Source of the DNA: Gramella sp. Hel_I_59
GTDB taxonomy: Bacteria; Bacteroidota; Bacteroidia; Flavobacteriales; Flavobacteriaceae
NCBI RefSeq assembly: GCF_006714895.1
Contig: NZ_VFME01000001.1
Location: forward strand, 1,798,001-1,862,000
Direction of reading: 5' to 3'
DNA length: 64,000 nucleotides
Shown: in pieces, positions 1 through 8,508 of the stretch
How the letters are laid out: the number at the start of each line of letters is the position of its first letter
How positions within the stretch are numbered: position 1 is the first letter of the stretch
Translations under genes and position numbers: made by a program
Notes under the pieces: generated by a model
Told to the model about the DNA's origin: nothing
Database searches by the model: none
The model's input: the letters and a program-made list of their open reading frames with translations, nothing else

Positions 1-495
1 AATTCACAGGTGCAACTTCCTAAAGGTGCTGGTCCAAGACATTTAAGCCTGAGTAGAAATGGAAATTTCGTTTATAGCATGAATGAGCTGAATTCTACAG
101 TGACCACCTATAAGGTTTTAAAGGGTGGTGCACTTGAAATTGTACAAACTCTTAGTTCCTTGCCAGAAAGTTATCTGGATAAAAATTCTGGAGCGGATAT
201 TCATATAGGCAAGGATGGAAAATTTCTTTATGCCAGTAATCGCGGTCATAACAGTATCGCTATATTTAGTATAGATCAGGTTAACGGAAAACTAAAGAAT
301 GTTGACTTTGTTCCGGTAGCAGGAAAGACACCTCGAAACTTCGCCATATCTCCTTTCGGAAAGTATTTATATGCCGCCAGCCAGGATACTGGAAATATAA
401 CTACCTACACGATCAATCCTGAAAATGGAAAATTAAAGATTCAGGAACCGATTTTTGAGATTAAAACTCCGGTTTGTCTGGAGTTTCAGAAATAA
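1..495 (+). CDS. 6-phosphogluconolactonase-like beta-propeller (3' part)
   Basis: The frame is open from base 1, so this is the C-terminal part of a longer gene whose start lies outside the window. It encodes repeated blades of the lactonase (YbhE/Pgl, PF10282) beta-propeller type, seen as recurring G-x-F-x-Y-x-x-N/S strands such as GKFLYASNRGHNSI and GKYLYAASQDTGNI. Family members hydrolyse 6-phosphogluconolactone in the oxidative pentose phosphate pathway, although many Bacteroidota copies act on other sugar lactones or are uncharacterised. Whether a signal peptide exists cannot be told from this part. A strong hairpin terminator follows directly. Confidence 0.8.
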   Translation, partial: NSQVQLPKGAGPRHLSLSRNGNFVYSMNELNSTVTTYKVLKGGALEIVQTLSSLPESYLDKNSGADIHIGKDGKFLYASNRGHNSIAIFSIDQVNGKLKNVDFVPVAGKTPRNFAISPFGKYLYAASQDTGNITTYTINPENGKLKIQEPIFEIKTPVCLEFQK

Positions 496-500
496 AAAAA

Positions 501-524
501 AGCAGCCAATTGGCTGCTTTTTTT
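501..524. terminator. Bidirectional intrinsic terminator
   Basis: AGCAGCC-AATT-GGCTGCT is a perfect hairpin with an A-run before it and a T-run after it. It can therefore end both the rightward lactonase gene and the leftward M14 hydrolase operon, whose last stop codon is at 525-527. Confidence 0.9.
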
Positions 525-1436
525 CTATACGTCCTGTACAACAAAGAAACCATCGTTTCCCTGTGACTGGTATAGTGGCATGAAAATATAAGCATCCCAT
601 TCGCTATAAACTTTCTCGCCGTTCTGTTCGGCTATTAGTTCGCCTTTTTCAATTTTCTGAAAGTTCTCATATCCTTCCTTCATTTTGAAAGTATCTCCAT
701 CCTCCAAACCATGGCGATGAATTATTTCGAAGGTCTTTTGATCTGGAGCATTCTTTTTACTGAACCTTTCCACACACTCCGGATAGGTGGAGATTTCGGA
801 AAGATCTAATTTATTTGCTTCCTTCAGAGCTAACCAGATCACCCCTTCGTGATTTTCTTCCGAAGTATCATCTGTATGTTGACCAGCTTCGAATACAAAA
901 CCAGTCATTCCAGTTCTACTTAAATAATGGTCGATGTCTCCCGTAATAATATCACTAAAACCTCTAATGATATATGTCGGAAAATTATGCGCCCAATCGT
1001 CATTATCGTTCACTTCCTGTACCGAAACATAGGGTAAACTTGCAGATGAGGTGGTATGGCAATCCAGAAAATACTTTTTCGTATGTTCCTTTTCAGAATA
1101 CTCATTTAGTACCTTAATGATCTCGAACATTTCTTTTTGCTCATGAGTTTGAGGTTCATTTTTTTGAATATTTTCTTCTGTCCAGGTTCTGTTGAGGTCT
1201 TCGTCTATATAACGTTTGTTCTCATTCAGTGCTTTCTGATTCCCTGAAACTCCAACAATTTTACCCTCAATCTCAGGTTTGGTTTTATCCAATTGTTTAA
1301 AAACTTCCTTCAGGGCGAATACACCACTTGGTTCATTTCCATGAATTCCAGCTGTCACGAATAATAACGGGCCGGGTTTTCCTGAAGAATATTCTCCTAT
1401 GATCCTGTCTACGTTCTCTTCTAGCTTCTCTTTCAT
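525..1436 (-). CDS. Aspartoacylase/succinylglutamate desuccinylase-like metallohydrolase
   Basis: A 303-residue M14-clan zinc hydrolase of the AstE/AspA type. Visible signature: GIHGNEPSG with zinc ligands H32 and E35, DLNRTW (N82-R83, substrate carboxylate binding), LDCH with third ligand H127, and FEAGQH near residue 182 carrying the probable catalytic Glu. Family enzymes release an acyl or amino-acid group from an amide with a free carboxylate. There is no signal peptide, so it is cytoplasmic. It is the last gene of a leftward operon, 4 bp after the ATP-grasp gene. The surroundings have no arginine-degradation (ast) genes, so the AstE reaction is unlikely. The substrate is unknown and probably related to the product of the ATP-grasp partner. 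Confidence 0.85.
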   Translation of the reverse strand: MKEKLEENVDRIIGEYSSGKPGPLLFVTAGIHGNEPSGVFALKEVFKQLDKTKPEIEGKIVGVSGNQKALNENKRYIDEDLNRTWTEENIQKNEPQTHEQKEMFEIIKVLNEYSEKEHTKKYFLDCHTTSSASLPYVSVQEVNDNDDWAHNFPTYIIRGFSDIITGDIDHYLSRTGMTGFVFEAGQHTDDTSEENHEGVIWLALKEANKLDLSEISTYPECVERFSKKNAPDQKTFEIIHRHGLEDGDTFKMKEGYENFQKIEKGELIAEQNGEKVYSEWDAYIFMPLYQSQGNDGFFVVQDV

Positions 1437-1440
1437 AAAA

Positions 1441-2487
1441 TTAATCCATTGTGGCCAGAGTCCTGTTGCTCAACTGACCTTTATACATATTTTTATACTC
1501 AACTTTTCTTTCGATCGCCTCGATAATATAATCTGTAAAAGGCGAAAGTCCGATATCCTTGAAATGTTCCATTCCACCCGGGCTTAGTACATTGATCTCG
1601 ATCAATTTATCTTTAACGATATCAAGTCCCACAAAAAATAATCCGTCACGAATTAATTTAGGTGCTGTAAGATCAACAATCCGTTGCATTTCCGGAGTTA
1701 GCTCACTGCTATCTGCTGTAGCTCCAAGACTGAAATTGCTACGGAATTCTCCTTCGCCTGCTACTCTTCTAATAATTGCTTTTTCGCCGTCTCTTTCCAT
1801 GATTTTACCATTTAGTAATAAGACACGTACATCACCATCTTTGACATCTGGTAAAAATTCCTGTGCGATTACGTATCCCTGAGAGCTTAAATGATCGATA
1901 ATCTGGTTGGTATTTTTCTCATGTTCATCTATAAGATATACATCCTGTCCTCCTGAACCTTCCAGGGGTTTCAGGACCATTTTTTTATTCTGTTTCTCCC
2001 AGAAATCTAAAAGTTGATCCTTGTCTCTTGTAATTATAGATGCAGGTTTGATTTCCTGAGGTAACTCTTCGAAATATAATTTATCAATAAACGCATGGGA
2101 TAGGGCATAGGCATCATTTAAAACCAGAACATCCAGTTGCTGGATCATTCTTCCAAATGCGACACCAGCCTGCTCAGCCCATTGTCTTCCTTCTTCTTCG
2201 GTAGGATTATTTCTAATAAAAAGAACATCCAGTATCGTGCAATCAATTTGTTTTTTTATAGCCTTTGGACCCTGCAAAGCTTCCAGAAACTTCTTAGTAG
2301 ACTTGGTTTTAGTATCCTTTGGTAATTGAGTAGAATTTATTGTGATAGGTTTATCATGGTGGAAGTTAAAATCTCCAACACCCATTGCATAAACTTCATG
2401 ACCTCGTTGATGAGCCATCTGCATTAGCGCGTTCGATGTACCATCTTTCTCTGTTGCGACATCATTTAATACAAAACATATTTTCAT
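1441..2487 (-). CDS. GshB/RimK-type ATP-grasp ligase
   Basis: A 348-residue cytoplasmic ATP-grasp enzyme most like prokaryotic glutathione synthetase. It has an N-terminal pre-ATP-grasp Rossmann domain (MKICFVLND), the ATP lid strand VLKPLEGSGGQDVYL, the RVLLLNGKIM strand, an Arg-rich substrate segment (AIIRRVAGEGEFRSN) and the Mg-binding GLDIVKDKLIEINVLSPGG. Family enzymes join a carboxylate to an amine using ATP through an acyl phosphate. No gshA is present and this genome carries bshA (bacillithiol), so true glutathione synthesis is doubtful. Its ATG overlaps the stop of the upstream QEGLA gene (ATGA), which implies translational coupling. It most likely makes a peptide-like or amino-acid-tagged product handled by the two flanking hydrolases. 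Confidence 0.85.
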   Translation of the reverse strand: MKICFVLNDVATEKDGTSNALMQMAHQRGHEVYAMGVGDFNFHHDKPITINSTQLPKDTKTKSTKKFLEALQGPKAIKKQIDCTILDVLFIRNNPTEEEGRQWAEQAGVAFGRMIQQLDVLVLNDAYALSHAFIDKLYFEELPQEIKPASIITRDKDQLLDFWEKQNKKMVLKPLEGSGGQDVYLIDEHEKNTNQIIDHLSSQGYVIAQEFLPDVKDGDVRVLLLNGKIMERDGEKAIIRRVAGEGEFRSNFSLGATADSSELTPEMQRIVDLTAPKLIRDGLFFVGLDIVKDKLIEINVLSPGGMEHFKDIGLSPFTDYIIEAIERKVEYKNMYKGQLSNRTLATMD

Positions 2488-4334
2488 TTACATACCATTT
2501 GTGGAAGGCTTAAACCATTCCTGATTAATTTCAATTTTTCGAACATTTGTTCACTATGTAGAAACCGGGGTTTTATCCTTAGCGGTTCCAAAACTTTTCT
2601 GTCTGTTAATTCCCGAATTATATTCGTGTGCTTGATTCCGTATTTACCGGCTAGCAGAATCTCATAATCATCATTATTCTTAAGGTGTTCTTTTAGTAGA
2701 ACAAGTCCCTTTAAATAAATTATGTCTTTGATGAAACCACCGCCCTGCATAATTCGGGAAGTAATATTGAAGGCCCTTTCCGCAGAAAAACCATAATCCA
2801 TTTTTAGTAATCTGAATATTTCCTGGAAATTCGCACCTTCTAAAACTGCCTGTCCTGCCAGTACTCTTCCAGCAAGTATTCTAAGTCTGTTTGCTGTAAG
2901 ACCATCAACCATAAATTCAGACATTACGGCCAGACCTTCCTGTAGGGGATCATAATCTGCCAGGCCAATGCTTAATTGTTTTAGCGGTTGCCTGCTTCCA
3001 TTGTAATGCGTGAGCACATGCGTTCCAACTTCGTGCTGAATGAGTGCTTCGGCCTCAATACGGCTCATTTCATAATCTGCAGGAATGTATAATTCTCCAT
3101 GCGAAACCATCATTACGTTCACATCTTTCCGAATATGAACCTTGCAATTGAAGTTTTCATCCTGCTCTTTGAAATAATCAAATTCCTTACGAGCTAGACT
3201 ACTAAATGCTTTCGCGTCAAGAATATCATTCGATTCGCTATAAGTTTCTTCCGGTACTTCATTAAGAATATTCTGAGCCTCTTCGCATAATTGTCGATCT
3301 ACTCCCTTATAGAGACGAATACTATCATACATAAAATTACTTGATCCGCGTTCACCTAGCATGGTGATTTGCATATCCAGTTCCTCACGTTTTTCGCGAA
3401 ATAGATAGGACATGGCAGGATCGTCAATATCTTCGATCTTTAGATTGTACAGTCTGCGCTTTAAAATATCTGGATCAACCGGCAGCAGTCGATAATGATA
3501 ATCCAGCACATTCTGGTATTCACTTTTAAAGAACTCTTCCTTGATCTCATGAATATTTGCAGGAGATACCAGCCAGAGGAATTGATATGATTTTTCAATA
3601 TCTGCCAGCTGCTTATCAATATCAAATACGACCTGCTTTAAATATTTTCGTCCCAGCGCATTAAAGCTTGCTACGCCGCCCGTAGTTTGTACCCTAATAA
3701 AATCAAAGAATGACCTATGCATAGCTTTGATCAGGAAGTCCTTGAAATTCCTGAAAAATACTGGGTATAATTTATTATTCTCATTCCTATAAACTGGAGG
3801 AATTTCAAGGCTTACCAGAACAGCACCGCAATTCTTAGCTTCCTCAATACTCATAAGATCTTCGGAATCTTCCGCATGCCTGTGTATGGTATCCACGATC
3901 TCTGTATCCAGATAAAGGCCGGTAAAAACTTCATTTATGGTTAATAGATCCTTCTGAAGGGTTTCCAGACTGGTAGGAAGTTTTTCAGCAGGACCCTTAA
4001 TACGTAATTTCTGAGAGTCGTCGGCTCCCGCATAGATCTCGAATAACAGATATGATTTCATTTCTACTGAAAGCAGATTGGAAATAGCGATCAGTAATTT
4101 TTGATAACCGGCAAAATCTGAATTTCCGATAACCATATAAGAAGATTCACTGGTAATAAACCTTTTGGTGCCTTTATCATTTGACTTTTTACGGTAGATG
4201 ACCAGGTAGGGTAATTCTTTTTCAATATGCAAAATCCCCATGCCGGGAAGCATACAGCTTATCTCCTTATTTTCTTTAAGAATTGTTAAGATTTGTTGAA
4301 TGGAATTTTCAGATAGATCAGGTATTTCCTGCAT
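2484..4334 (-). CDS. DUF1704 / QEGLA-motif HExxxH metallohydrolase
   Basis: 616 residues, the first gene of the leftward three-gene operon. The C-terminal half contains HEVGTH (H434, E435, H439) followed about 27 residues later by QEGLA (E466), the metal-binding pattern of the DUF1704 family (TIGR02421, 'flavohemoglobin expression-modulating QEGLA motif protein'). The eukaryotic relatives are the KIAA0895/MATCAP tubulin carboxypeptidases, so a C-terminal peptidase or amidase role is a reasonable inference. The bacterial name about flavohemoglobin describes no reaction. No signal peptide or membrane span is seen. The N-terminal ~200 residues are not recognised. A short imperfect inverted repeat (4361-4383) lies upstream in the promoter region. 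Confidence 0.8.
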   Translation of the reverse strand: MQEIPDLSENSIQQILTILKENKEISCMLPGMGILHIEKELPYLVIYRKKSNDKGTKRFITSESSYMVIGNSDFAGYQKLLIAISNLLSVEMKSYLLFEIYAGADDSQKLRIKGPAEKLPTSLETLQKDLLTINEVFTGLYLDTEIVDTIHRHAEDSEDLMSIEEAKNCGAVLVSLEIPPVYRNENNKLYPVFFRNFKDFLIKAMHRSFFDFIRVQTTGGVASFNALGRKYLKQVVFDIDKQLADIEKSYQFLWLVSPANIHEIKEEFFKSEYQNVLDYHYRLLPVDPDILKRRLYNLKIEDIDDPAMSYLFREKREELDMQITMLGERGSSNFMYDSIRLYKGVDRQLCEEAQNILNEVPEETYSESNDILDAKAFSSLARKEFDYFKEQDENFNCKVHIRKDVNVMMVSHGELYIPADYEMSRIEAEALIQHEVGTHVLTHYNGSRQPLKQLSIGLADYDPLQEGLAVMSEFMVDGLTANRLRILAGRVLAGQAVLEGANFQEIFRLLKMDYGFSAERAFNITSRIMQGGGFIKDIIYLKGLVLLKEHLKNNDDYEILLAGKYGIKHTNIIRELTDRKVLEPLRIKPRFLHSEQMFEKLKLIRNGLSLPQMVCK

Positions 4335-4520
4335 AATTTGAAAACTTATATTTTAATCTTCTCTAAACGCTATGTTTAAAGAGGATCTGGTTGGTTTTAT
4401 AACATTAGCTTACTCCAATTTAGGAAGAATTAGCCGTTCAAAACCTGTCTGAGATCTTTTGACAAATTTTTATGACGGACTTAATATAAATTAGGAAATG
4501 GCGAGGAGACTATTAAAAAC

Positions 4521-4548
4521 AAAAAAGCCTTCCATGAGGAAGGCTTTT
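4521..4548 (-). terminator. Terminator of tRNA-Arg
   Basis: AAAAGCCTTCC-ATGA-GGAAGGCTTTT hairpin just past the 3' end of the tRNA on the minus strand, followed on that strand by a T-rich run. Confidence 0.85.
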
Positions 4549-4550
4549 CG

Positions 4551-4624
<74 letters not shown>

Positions 4625-4759
4625 GATTTGCGGTTGCAAATATAAACCACTTTATAAATTAAACAATGCTTTTTTTGGGAAAAGTTCCGGTAAGTTTAAA
4701 AAAATAAAAACTCCCAATCGGAAGTTTTTGATTTTCAGTATAGATACGTTTTCAAAAAT

Positions 4760-5038
4760 TTAGCTTTCTCTGATCAATTTTTTTTCAAGACCATCTGCAG
4801 CAACTACTAATTGGTGTAGTAAACTTGGATTTGCATCCATTTTTTCAAAAACCTGTATGTATAAATGATTAAACCTTCTTATTAATTCGAGTGTTTGAAG
4901 TGAAACACTGAAAAAGTTTCCTGATTCACGAAGTTCTTCAATAGAGTTCTTTACAGATTCGATATGAGAAACTTCTTCTTCGGTACTTTGGATGTAATGT
5001 TCTTGCTGTAGCATACCATTAGTTATTTGGTTAGCCAA
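4760..5038 (-). CDS. Small protein of unknown function (92 aa)
   Basis: I do not recognise the family. The protein is predicted to be helical and acidic in its first half (STEEEVSHIESVKNSIEELRE), with heptad-like spacing and no signal peptide, membrane span or cysteine pair. It stands alone between tRNA-Arg and the divergent LAB_N gene. The region 5039-5279 serves as a shared divergent promoter region. Length and composition look like a real cytoplasmic small protein, but only conservation would show it. Confidence 0.55.
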   Translation of the reverse strand: MANQITNGMLQQEHYIQSTEEEVSHIESVKNSIEELRESGNFFSVSLQTLELIRRFNHLYIQVFEKMDANPSLLHQLVVAADGLEKKLIRES

Positions 5039-5174
5039 GGCAGGTGTATTCTAATAGATTGGGTCCTCAAATATAATTTGATAATTTAATTTAACCCTGA
5101 GTTACAGCCACTTTTAGTTGAAGTATGAAAAAAAATCGGTAAGAGGTAAAAAAACTATAATTCGAATATTATTT

Positions 5175-5182
5175 TACATTTG
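5175..5182 (+). promoter_or_regulatory. Bacteroidota -7 box upstream of the LAB_N gene
   Basis: TACATTTG matches the TAnnTTTG -7 consensus. A good -33 TTTG is not visible; TTCG lies at about the right place near 5160. It would give a 5' leader of about 90 nt for the gene starting at 5280. Confidence 0.45.
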
Positions 5183-5279
5183 TGGTATCGACCAGAAATA
5201 TTCTAGAACATCACTCAAACTATCATTTTCCTTTGTATAACAACTCAAATAATTTCCTAATATCGCGATATACAGAAGT

Positions 5280-5906
5280 ATGAACGATTGGATAATTTAC
5301 CTATTGGGGTTTATCGCTCAACTACTTTTTTCTGGGAGGATGATCGCTCAATGGCTGCTTTCAGAAAAAAATAAACGAGTAATTACACCTCAGTTCTTCT
5401 GGCATATTAGCTTGCTCGCATCTTTCTTATTATTTATTTATGGATACCTGCGGGACGATTTTGCCATTATGCTGGGTCAGACGCTTACCTATTTTATATA
5501 CATCAGGAATTTGCAATTGCAGGGAGACTGGAATAAGATACACAGGTTTGTAAGAGTTTTTCTCTGGATATTTCCTTTGTTCGTGGTGATCTATGGGTTT
5601 AATAATAATCAATATGACGCTGCAGCTTTATTTAGAAACGTGGATATTCCAATGTGGTTATTGATTGTAGGGACTGCAGGACAGCTTATTTTCACCCTTA
5701 GGTTTATCTATCAATGGGCTTATTCTGAAAGAAGAAAATCTTCTTCCTTACCACTTGGCTTCTGGATACTTAGCTTACTGGGATCATCTTTGATCATCTA
5801 CTATGCGATCCTGAGAGAAGACCCTGTGTTACTTGCAGGTCATAGTTTTGGTGTTATTATGTATCTTAGAAATATCTATATTCAGAAGAATGAAGTTAAA
5901 GGATAA
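5280..5906 (+). CDS. Tandem LAB_N (lipid-A-disaccharide synthase N-terminal) membrane protein
   Basis: 208 residues with two copies of the LAB_N domain, roughly residues 3-80 and 122-203. Both copies share the pattern G-x-x-x-Q-L-x-F-x-x-R...Q-W...S-E-(K/R)...P-x-x-F-W-x-x-S...R (FIAQLLFSGRMIAQW and TAGQLIFTLRFIYQW). Each copy has about three membrane helices. LAB_N is named from its fusion to LpxB in some bacteria; here it stands alone, and its reaction is unproven. The next gene, an ArnT-like glycosyltransferase, overlaps its 3' end by 17 bp, which suggests joint work on lipid-linked sugar or lipid A modification at the inner membrane. Confidence 0.8.
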   Translation: MNDWIIYLLGFIAQLLFSGRMIAQWLLSEKNKRVITPQFFWHISLLASFLLFIYGYLRDDFAIMLGQTLTYFIYIRNLQLQGDWNKIHRFVRVFLWIFPLFVVIYGFNNNQYDAAALFRNVDIPMWLLIVGTAGQLIFTLRFIYQWAYSERRKSSSLPLGFWILSLLGSSLIIYYAILREDPVLLAGHSFGVIMYLRNIYIQKNEVKG

Positions 5907-7506
5907 TTACTTTCTGCTATTACTATTTGTTTGCTTCGCGATATTCTTTGTGAATCTCGATGCAATTTTTGTAAATATCATGGAAGCAAGAAATTTTGCC
6001 ACCGCTCGGGAAATGATCAATCTTGATCACTGGATCTTCACAACCCTGAATAATGAACCACGCTATGAGAAACCGCCTTTACCTACGTGGCTAACTGCGG
6101 TATCCATGATGCTTTTTGGAATGAAGAACCTGATCGCCGCAAGATTACCAGCCGCTGTTATGGGCAGCATCGTAAGTATCTTTCTTTACAAACTCGGTCT
6201 CAAATTCACTAATAATAATAAGTATGCATTCATTAGCGGACTTATAGGCGCTACCAGTTTCTATATACTCTTTTCAGGAAGGGACGGGCAATGGGATATT
6301 CATACTCATGGCTGGATGATCATGGCGATATACTTGTTGTTCCAGATCTTTCAGGATACAGGGAATTCCATTAAAAATGCTGTTTTAAGCGGAATCTTTA
6401 TTGGATGTTCTTTTTTGAGTAAAGGTCCGGTATCCATGTATGCGCTGCTATTGCCGTTTTTGATCTCATTTGGTTTGGTGTATCGCTATAAAAGTTTGAA
6501 ACATTACTGGAAACCAGTATTGCTAACAGTTAGTATTGCTTTGATAATTAGTGCCTCCTGGGCGATCTATGTGTATCTTCTGGACACCAGTGCCGTTTCT
6601 AAGATTACTGAAAAAGAAACCGGTCGCTGGCTGGATTATAATGTAAGACCATTTTATTATTACTGGAGTTTCGTGATCCAAAGCGGTATCTGGACAATTC
6701 CCAGTTTTGTGGCACTTTTTTATCCATACCTCAAGAATAAAGTTTTTGATAAGAAAGCTTATACCTTTACCCTTATCTGGACTCTTTGTGCAGTAGTGCT
6801 TCTGTCCATCATTCCTGAAAAGAAGTCCAGGTATTTACTTCCCGTGATGCTTCCAATGGCATTGAATACAGCATTTTATATAGAGTACTTATTCCGCAGG
6901 TTCGATATGATTCCGAAGAAAGAATCCTGGATTGTATATTTCAATTTCGGACTAATTGCGTTGATCGGACTCTTATTTCCACTGGCAGGATACCTATATT
7001 TTGGTGAGCAGATTCAGAATTTCCTAGGCTGGTATATTACGATCTCTGTGATCCTGTTTGCGATTGGAGTCATGATTTTATGGTATTTAAAGAATAGAAA
7101 AATCAAACCAGTTTTTTATCTTACGGTATGGTTTATAATTAGTGTTATATTCTTTGGTTTACCTATAGCATCAAAAATTGAAAAGAATCCAGCATATCAA
7201 AGTATCTCCATTGTCGATGTTTACAGGGAGCGAATGTACGTTAAAGTATATGAGTTTCGGGGTTTTACTCCGGAAATGATTTGGGAATATGGCCAGCCAA
7301 TAGAAATTCTGTACGATGGGCAAATTTATAATAGACCTGAAGAATCTCACTTTTTGCTGTTAGCTACGGAAGAAGAAAAAGAAGAAGTGATCGAAACATT
7401 TGAAGGTTATACGATTGAAAAGATCGAAGAGATCGATATGAATCCTGTTGGTAACAAACACAAGGAACGTTTATACAGAGATCTTTACAAAATTGACAAA
7501 TTTTAA
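5890..7506 (+). CDS. ArnT/PMT-like membrane glycosyltransferase
   Basis: An integral membrane GT-C enzyme of about 539 residues from the ATG at 5890, with around ten to twelve hydrophobic segments. After the first helix the loop carries acidic residues (NLDAIFVNIMEARNF, then YEKPPLPTW), as in the catalytic first periplasmic loop of ArnT/PMT enzymes. These transfer a sugar from a polyprenyl-phosphate donor to lipid A or protein. The frame is open back to 5833, but the ATG at 5890 gives a clean signal-anchor start (MKLKDNYFLLLLF). It overlaps the LAB_N gene and manA follows 10 bp after. The C-terminal ~70 residues are soluble and acidic. Donor and acceptor are unknown. Confidence 0.8.
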   Translation: MKLKDNYFLLLLFVCFAIFFVNLDAIFVNIMEARNFATAREMINLDHWIFTTLNNEPRYEKPPLPTWLTAVSMMLFGMKNLIAARLPAAVMGSIVSIFLYKLGLKFTNNNKYAFISGLIGATSFYILFSGRDGQWDIHTHGWMIMAIYLLFQIFQDTGNSIKNAVLSGIFIGCSFLSKGPVSMYALLLPFLISFGLVYRYKSLKHYWKPVLLTVSIALIISASWAIYVYLLDTSAVSKITEKETGRWLDYNVRPFYYYWSFVIQSGIWTIPSFVALFYPYLKNKVFDKKAYTFTLIWTLCAVVLLSIIPEKKSRYLLPVMLPMALNTAFYIEYLFRRFDMIPKKESWIVYFNFGLIALIGLLFPLAGYLYFGEQIQNFLGWYITISVILFAIGVMILWYLKNRKIKPVFYLTVWFIISVIFFGLPIASKIEKNPAYQSISIVDVYRERMYVKVYEFRGFTPEMIWEYGQPIEILYDGQIYNRPEESHFLLLATEEEKEEVIETFEGYTIEKIEEIDMNPVGNKHKERLYRDLYKIDKF

Positions 7507-7516
7507 AAATTCAGAC

Positions 7517-8488
7517 ATGCTTGATTATCCAATTAAATTCAGACCAATACTTCAGGAAAAAATATGGGGCGGTAACAAGCTTCGTGATATTCTGAATAAA
7601 AAGACCGATAAGGAGAATGTAGGTGAAAGCTGGGAGATTTCCGGAGTAAAATACTTTATTTCTGAAGTTAGTAATGGTTCAGAAAAAGGACAGAAACTAA
7701 CAGAACTTATTAGGAAGTACCAAGCAGATCTAATGGGTAAGGAGATCTACAAAAGGTTCGGAGATGATTTTCCGCTGCTTATTAAGTTTATTGATGCAAA
7801 GACAGATCTTTCAGTTCAACTACATCCTAACGATAAACTGGCTAAGCAAAGACATGATTCTTTTGGTAAAACTGAAATGTGGTATGTGATGCAGGCCGAT
7901 AAAGGTTCTAAATTGAATATTGGTTTTAATAAGAATACCAATAAAGAAGAATATGTAAATCATCTCGAAAACAAGAAGATTCTTGATATTCTTAATTTTG
8001 AAGAAGTTGATAAAGGAGATTCGGTATTCATAAATACGGGGAAGGTTCATGCGATAGGAGGAGGGATCTTACTTGCTGAAATTCAGCAAACTTCAGATAT
8101 AACCTATAGAATTTATGATTGGGATCGTGTAGATAGCGAAGGTAATAGCCGTGAACTACACACCGAACTTGCGCTGGATGCTATAGACTTTGAGAAGAAA
8201 GACGATTATAAGCTGGAATATGATCATGTAGAGAATCAATCTTCAGAAATTGCTAGCTGTGAGTACTTTACTACAAATTATCTTCCTGTAAAAGGTAAAC
8301 TGAAAAAGAACCTTTCTAACCTGGATTCGTTTGTCATCTATATGTGTGTTTCAGGCGAAGCTGAAATTACAATTGGTTCTAATTCCGAAGAGATTAAAGC
8401 GGGAGAATCGGTATTGATCCCAGCAAACACAAAAGAGGTGGCGATTTCTGCTGAAAACACAGAACTTCTGGAAGTCTATATAAAATAG
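7517..8488 (+). CDS. manA: Mannose-6-phosphate isomerase, class I
   Basis: 323 residues from the ATG at 7517; the frame is open upstream but those codons lie inside the previous gene. A type I phosphomannose isomerase cupin with KFIDAKTDLSVQLHPND (zinc site), GKTEMWYVM and GKVHAIGGG. It interconverts fructose-6-phosphate and mannose-6-phosphate, feeding GDP-mannose and surface sugars, which fits the ArnT-like neighbour. The length is typical of the short Bacteroidota/Firmicutes form. Its last codons form one arm of a 14-bp inverted repeat that probably acts as the transcription end. Confidence 0.92.
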   Translation: MLDYPIKFRPILQEKIWGGNKLRDILNKKTDKENVGESWEISGVKYFISEVSNGSEKGQKLTELIRKYQADLMGKEIYKRFGDDFPLLIKFIDAKTDLSVQLHPNDKLAKQRHDSFGKTEMWYVMQADKGSKLNIGFNKNTNKEEYVNHLENKKILDILNFEEVDKGDSVFINTGKVHAIGGGILLAEIQQTSDITYRIYDWDRVDSEGNSRELHTELALDAIDFEKKDDYKLEYDHVENQSSEIASCEYFTTNYLPVKGKLKKNLSNLDSFVIYMCVSGEAEITIGSNSEEIKAGESVLIPANTKEVAISAENTELLEVYIK

Positions 8489-8503
8489 ATTCCAGAAGTT
8501 CTG
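8460..8503. terminator. 14-bp perfect inverted repeat between convergent manA and aldo/keto reductase
   Basis: CAGAACTTCTGGAA (8460-8473) and TTCCAGAAGTTCTG (8490-8503) are exact reverse complements around a 16-nt loop. One arm is the end of the manA coding sequence. Neither side has a strong T-run, so this may be a weak bidirectional terminator or an mRNA 3'-end stabiliser. Confidence 0.6.
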
Positions 8504-8508
8504 AAATA

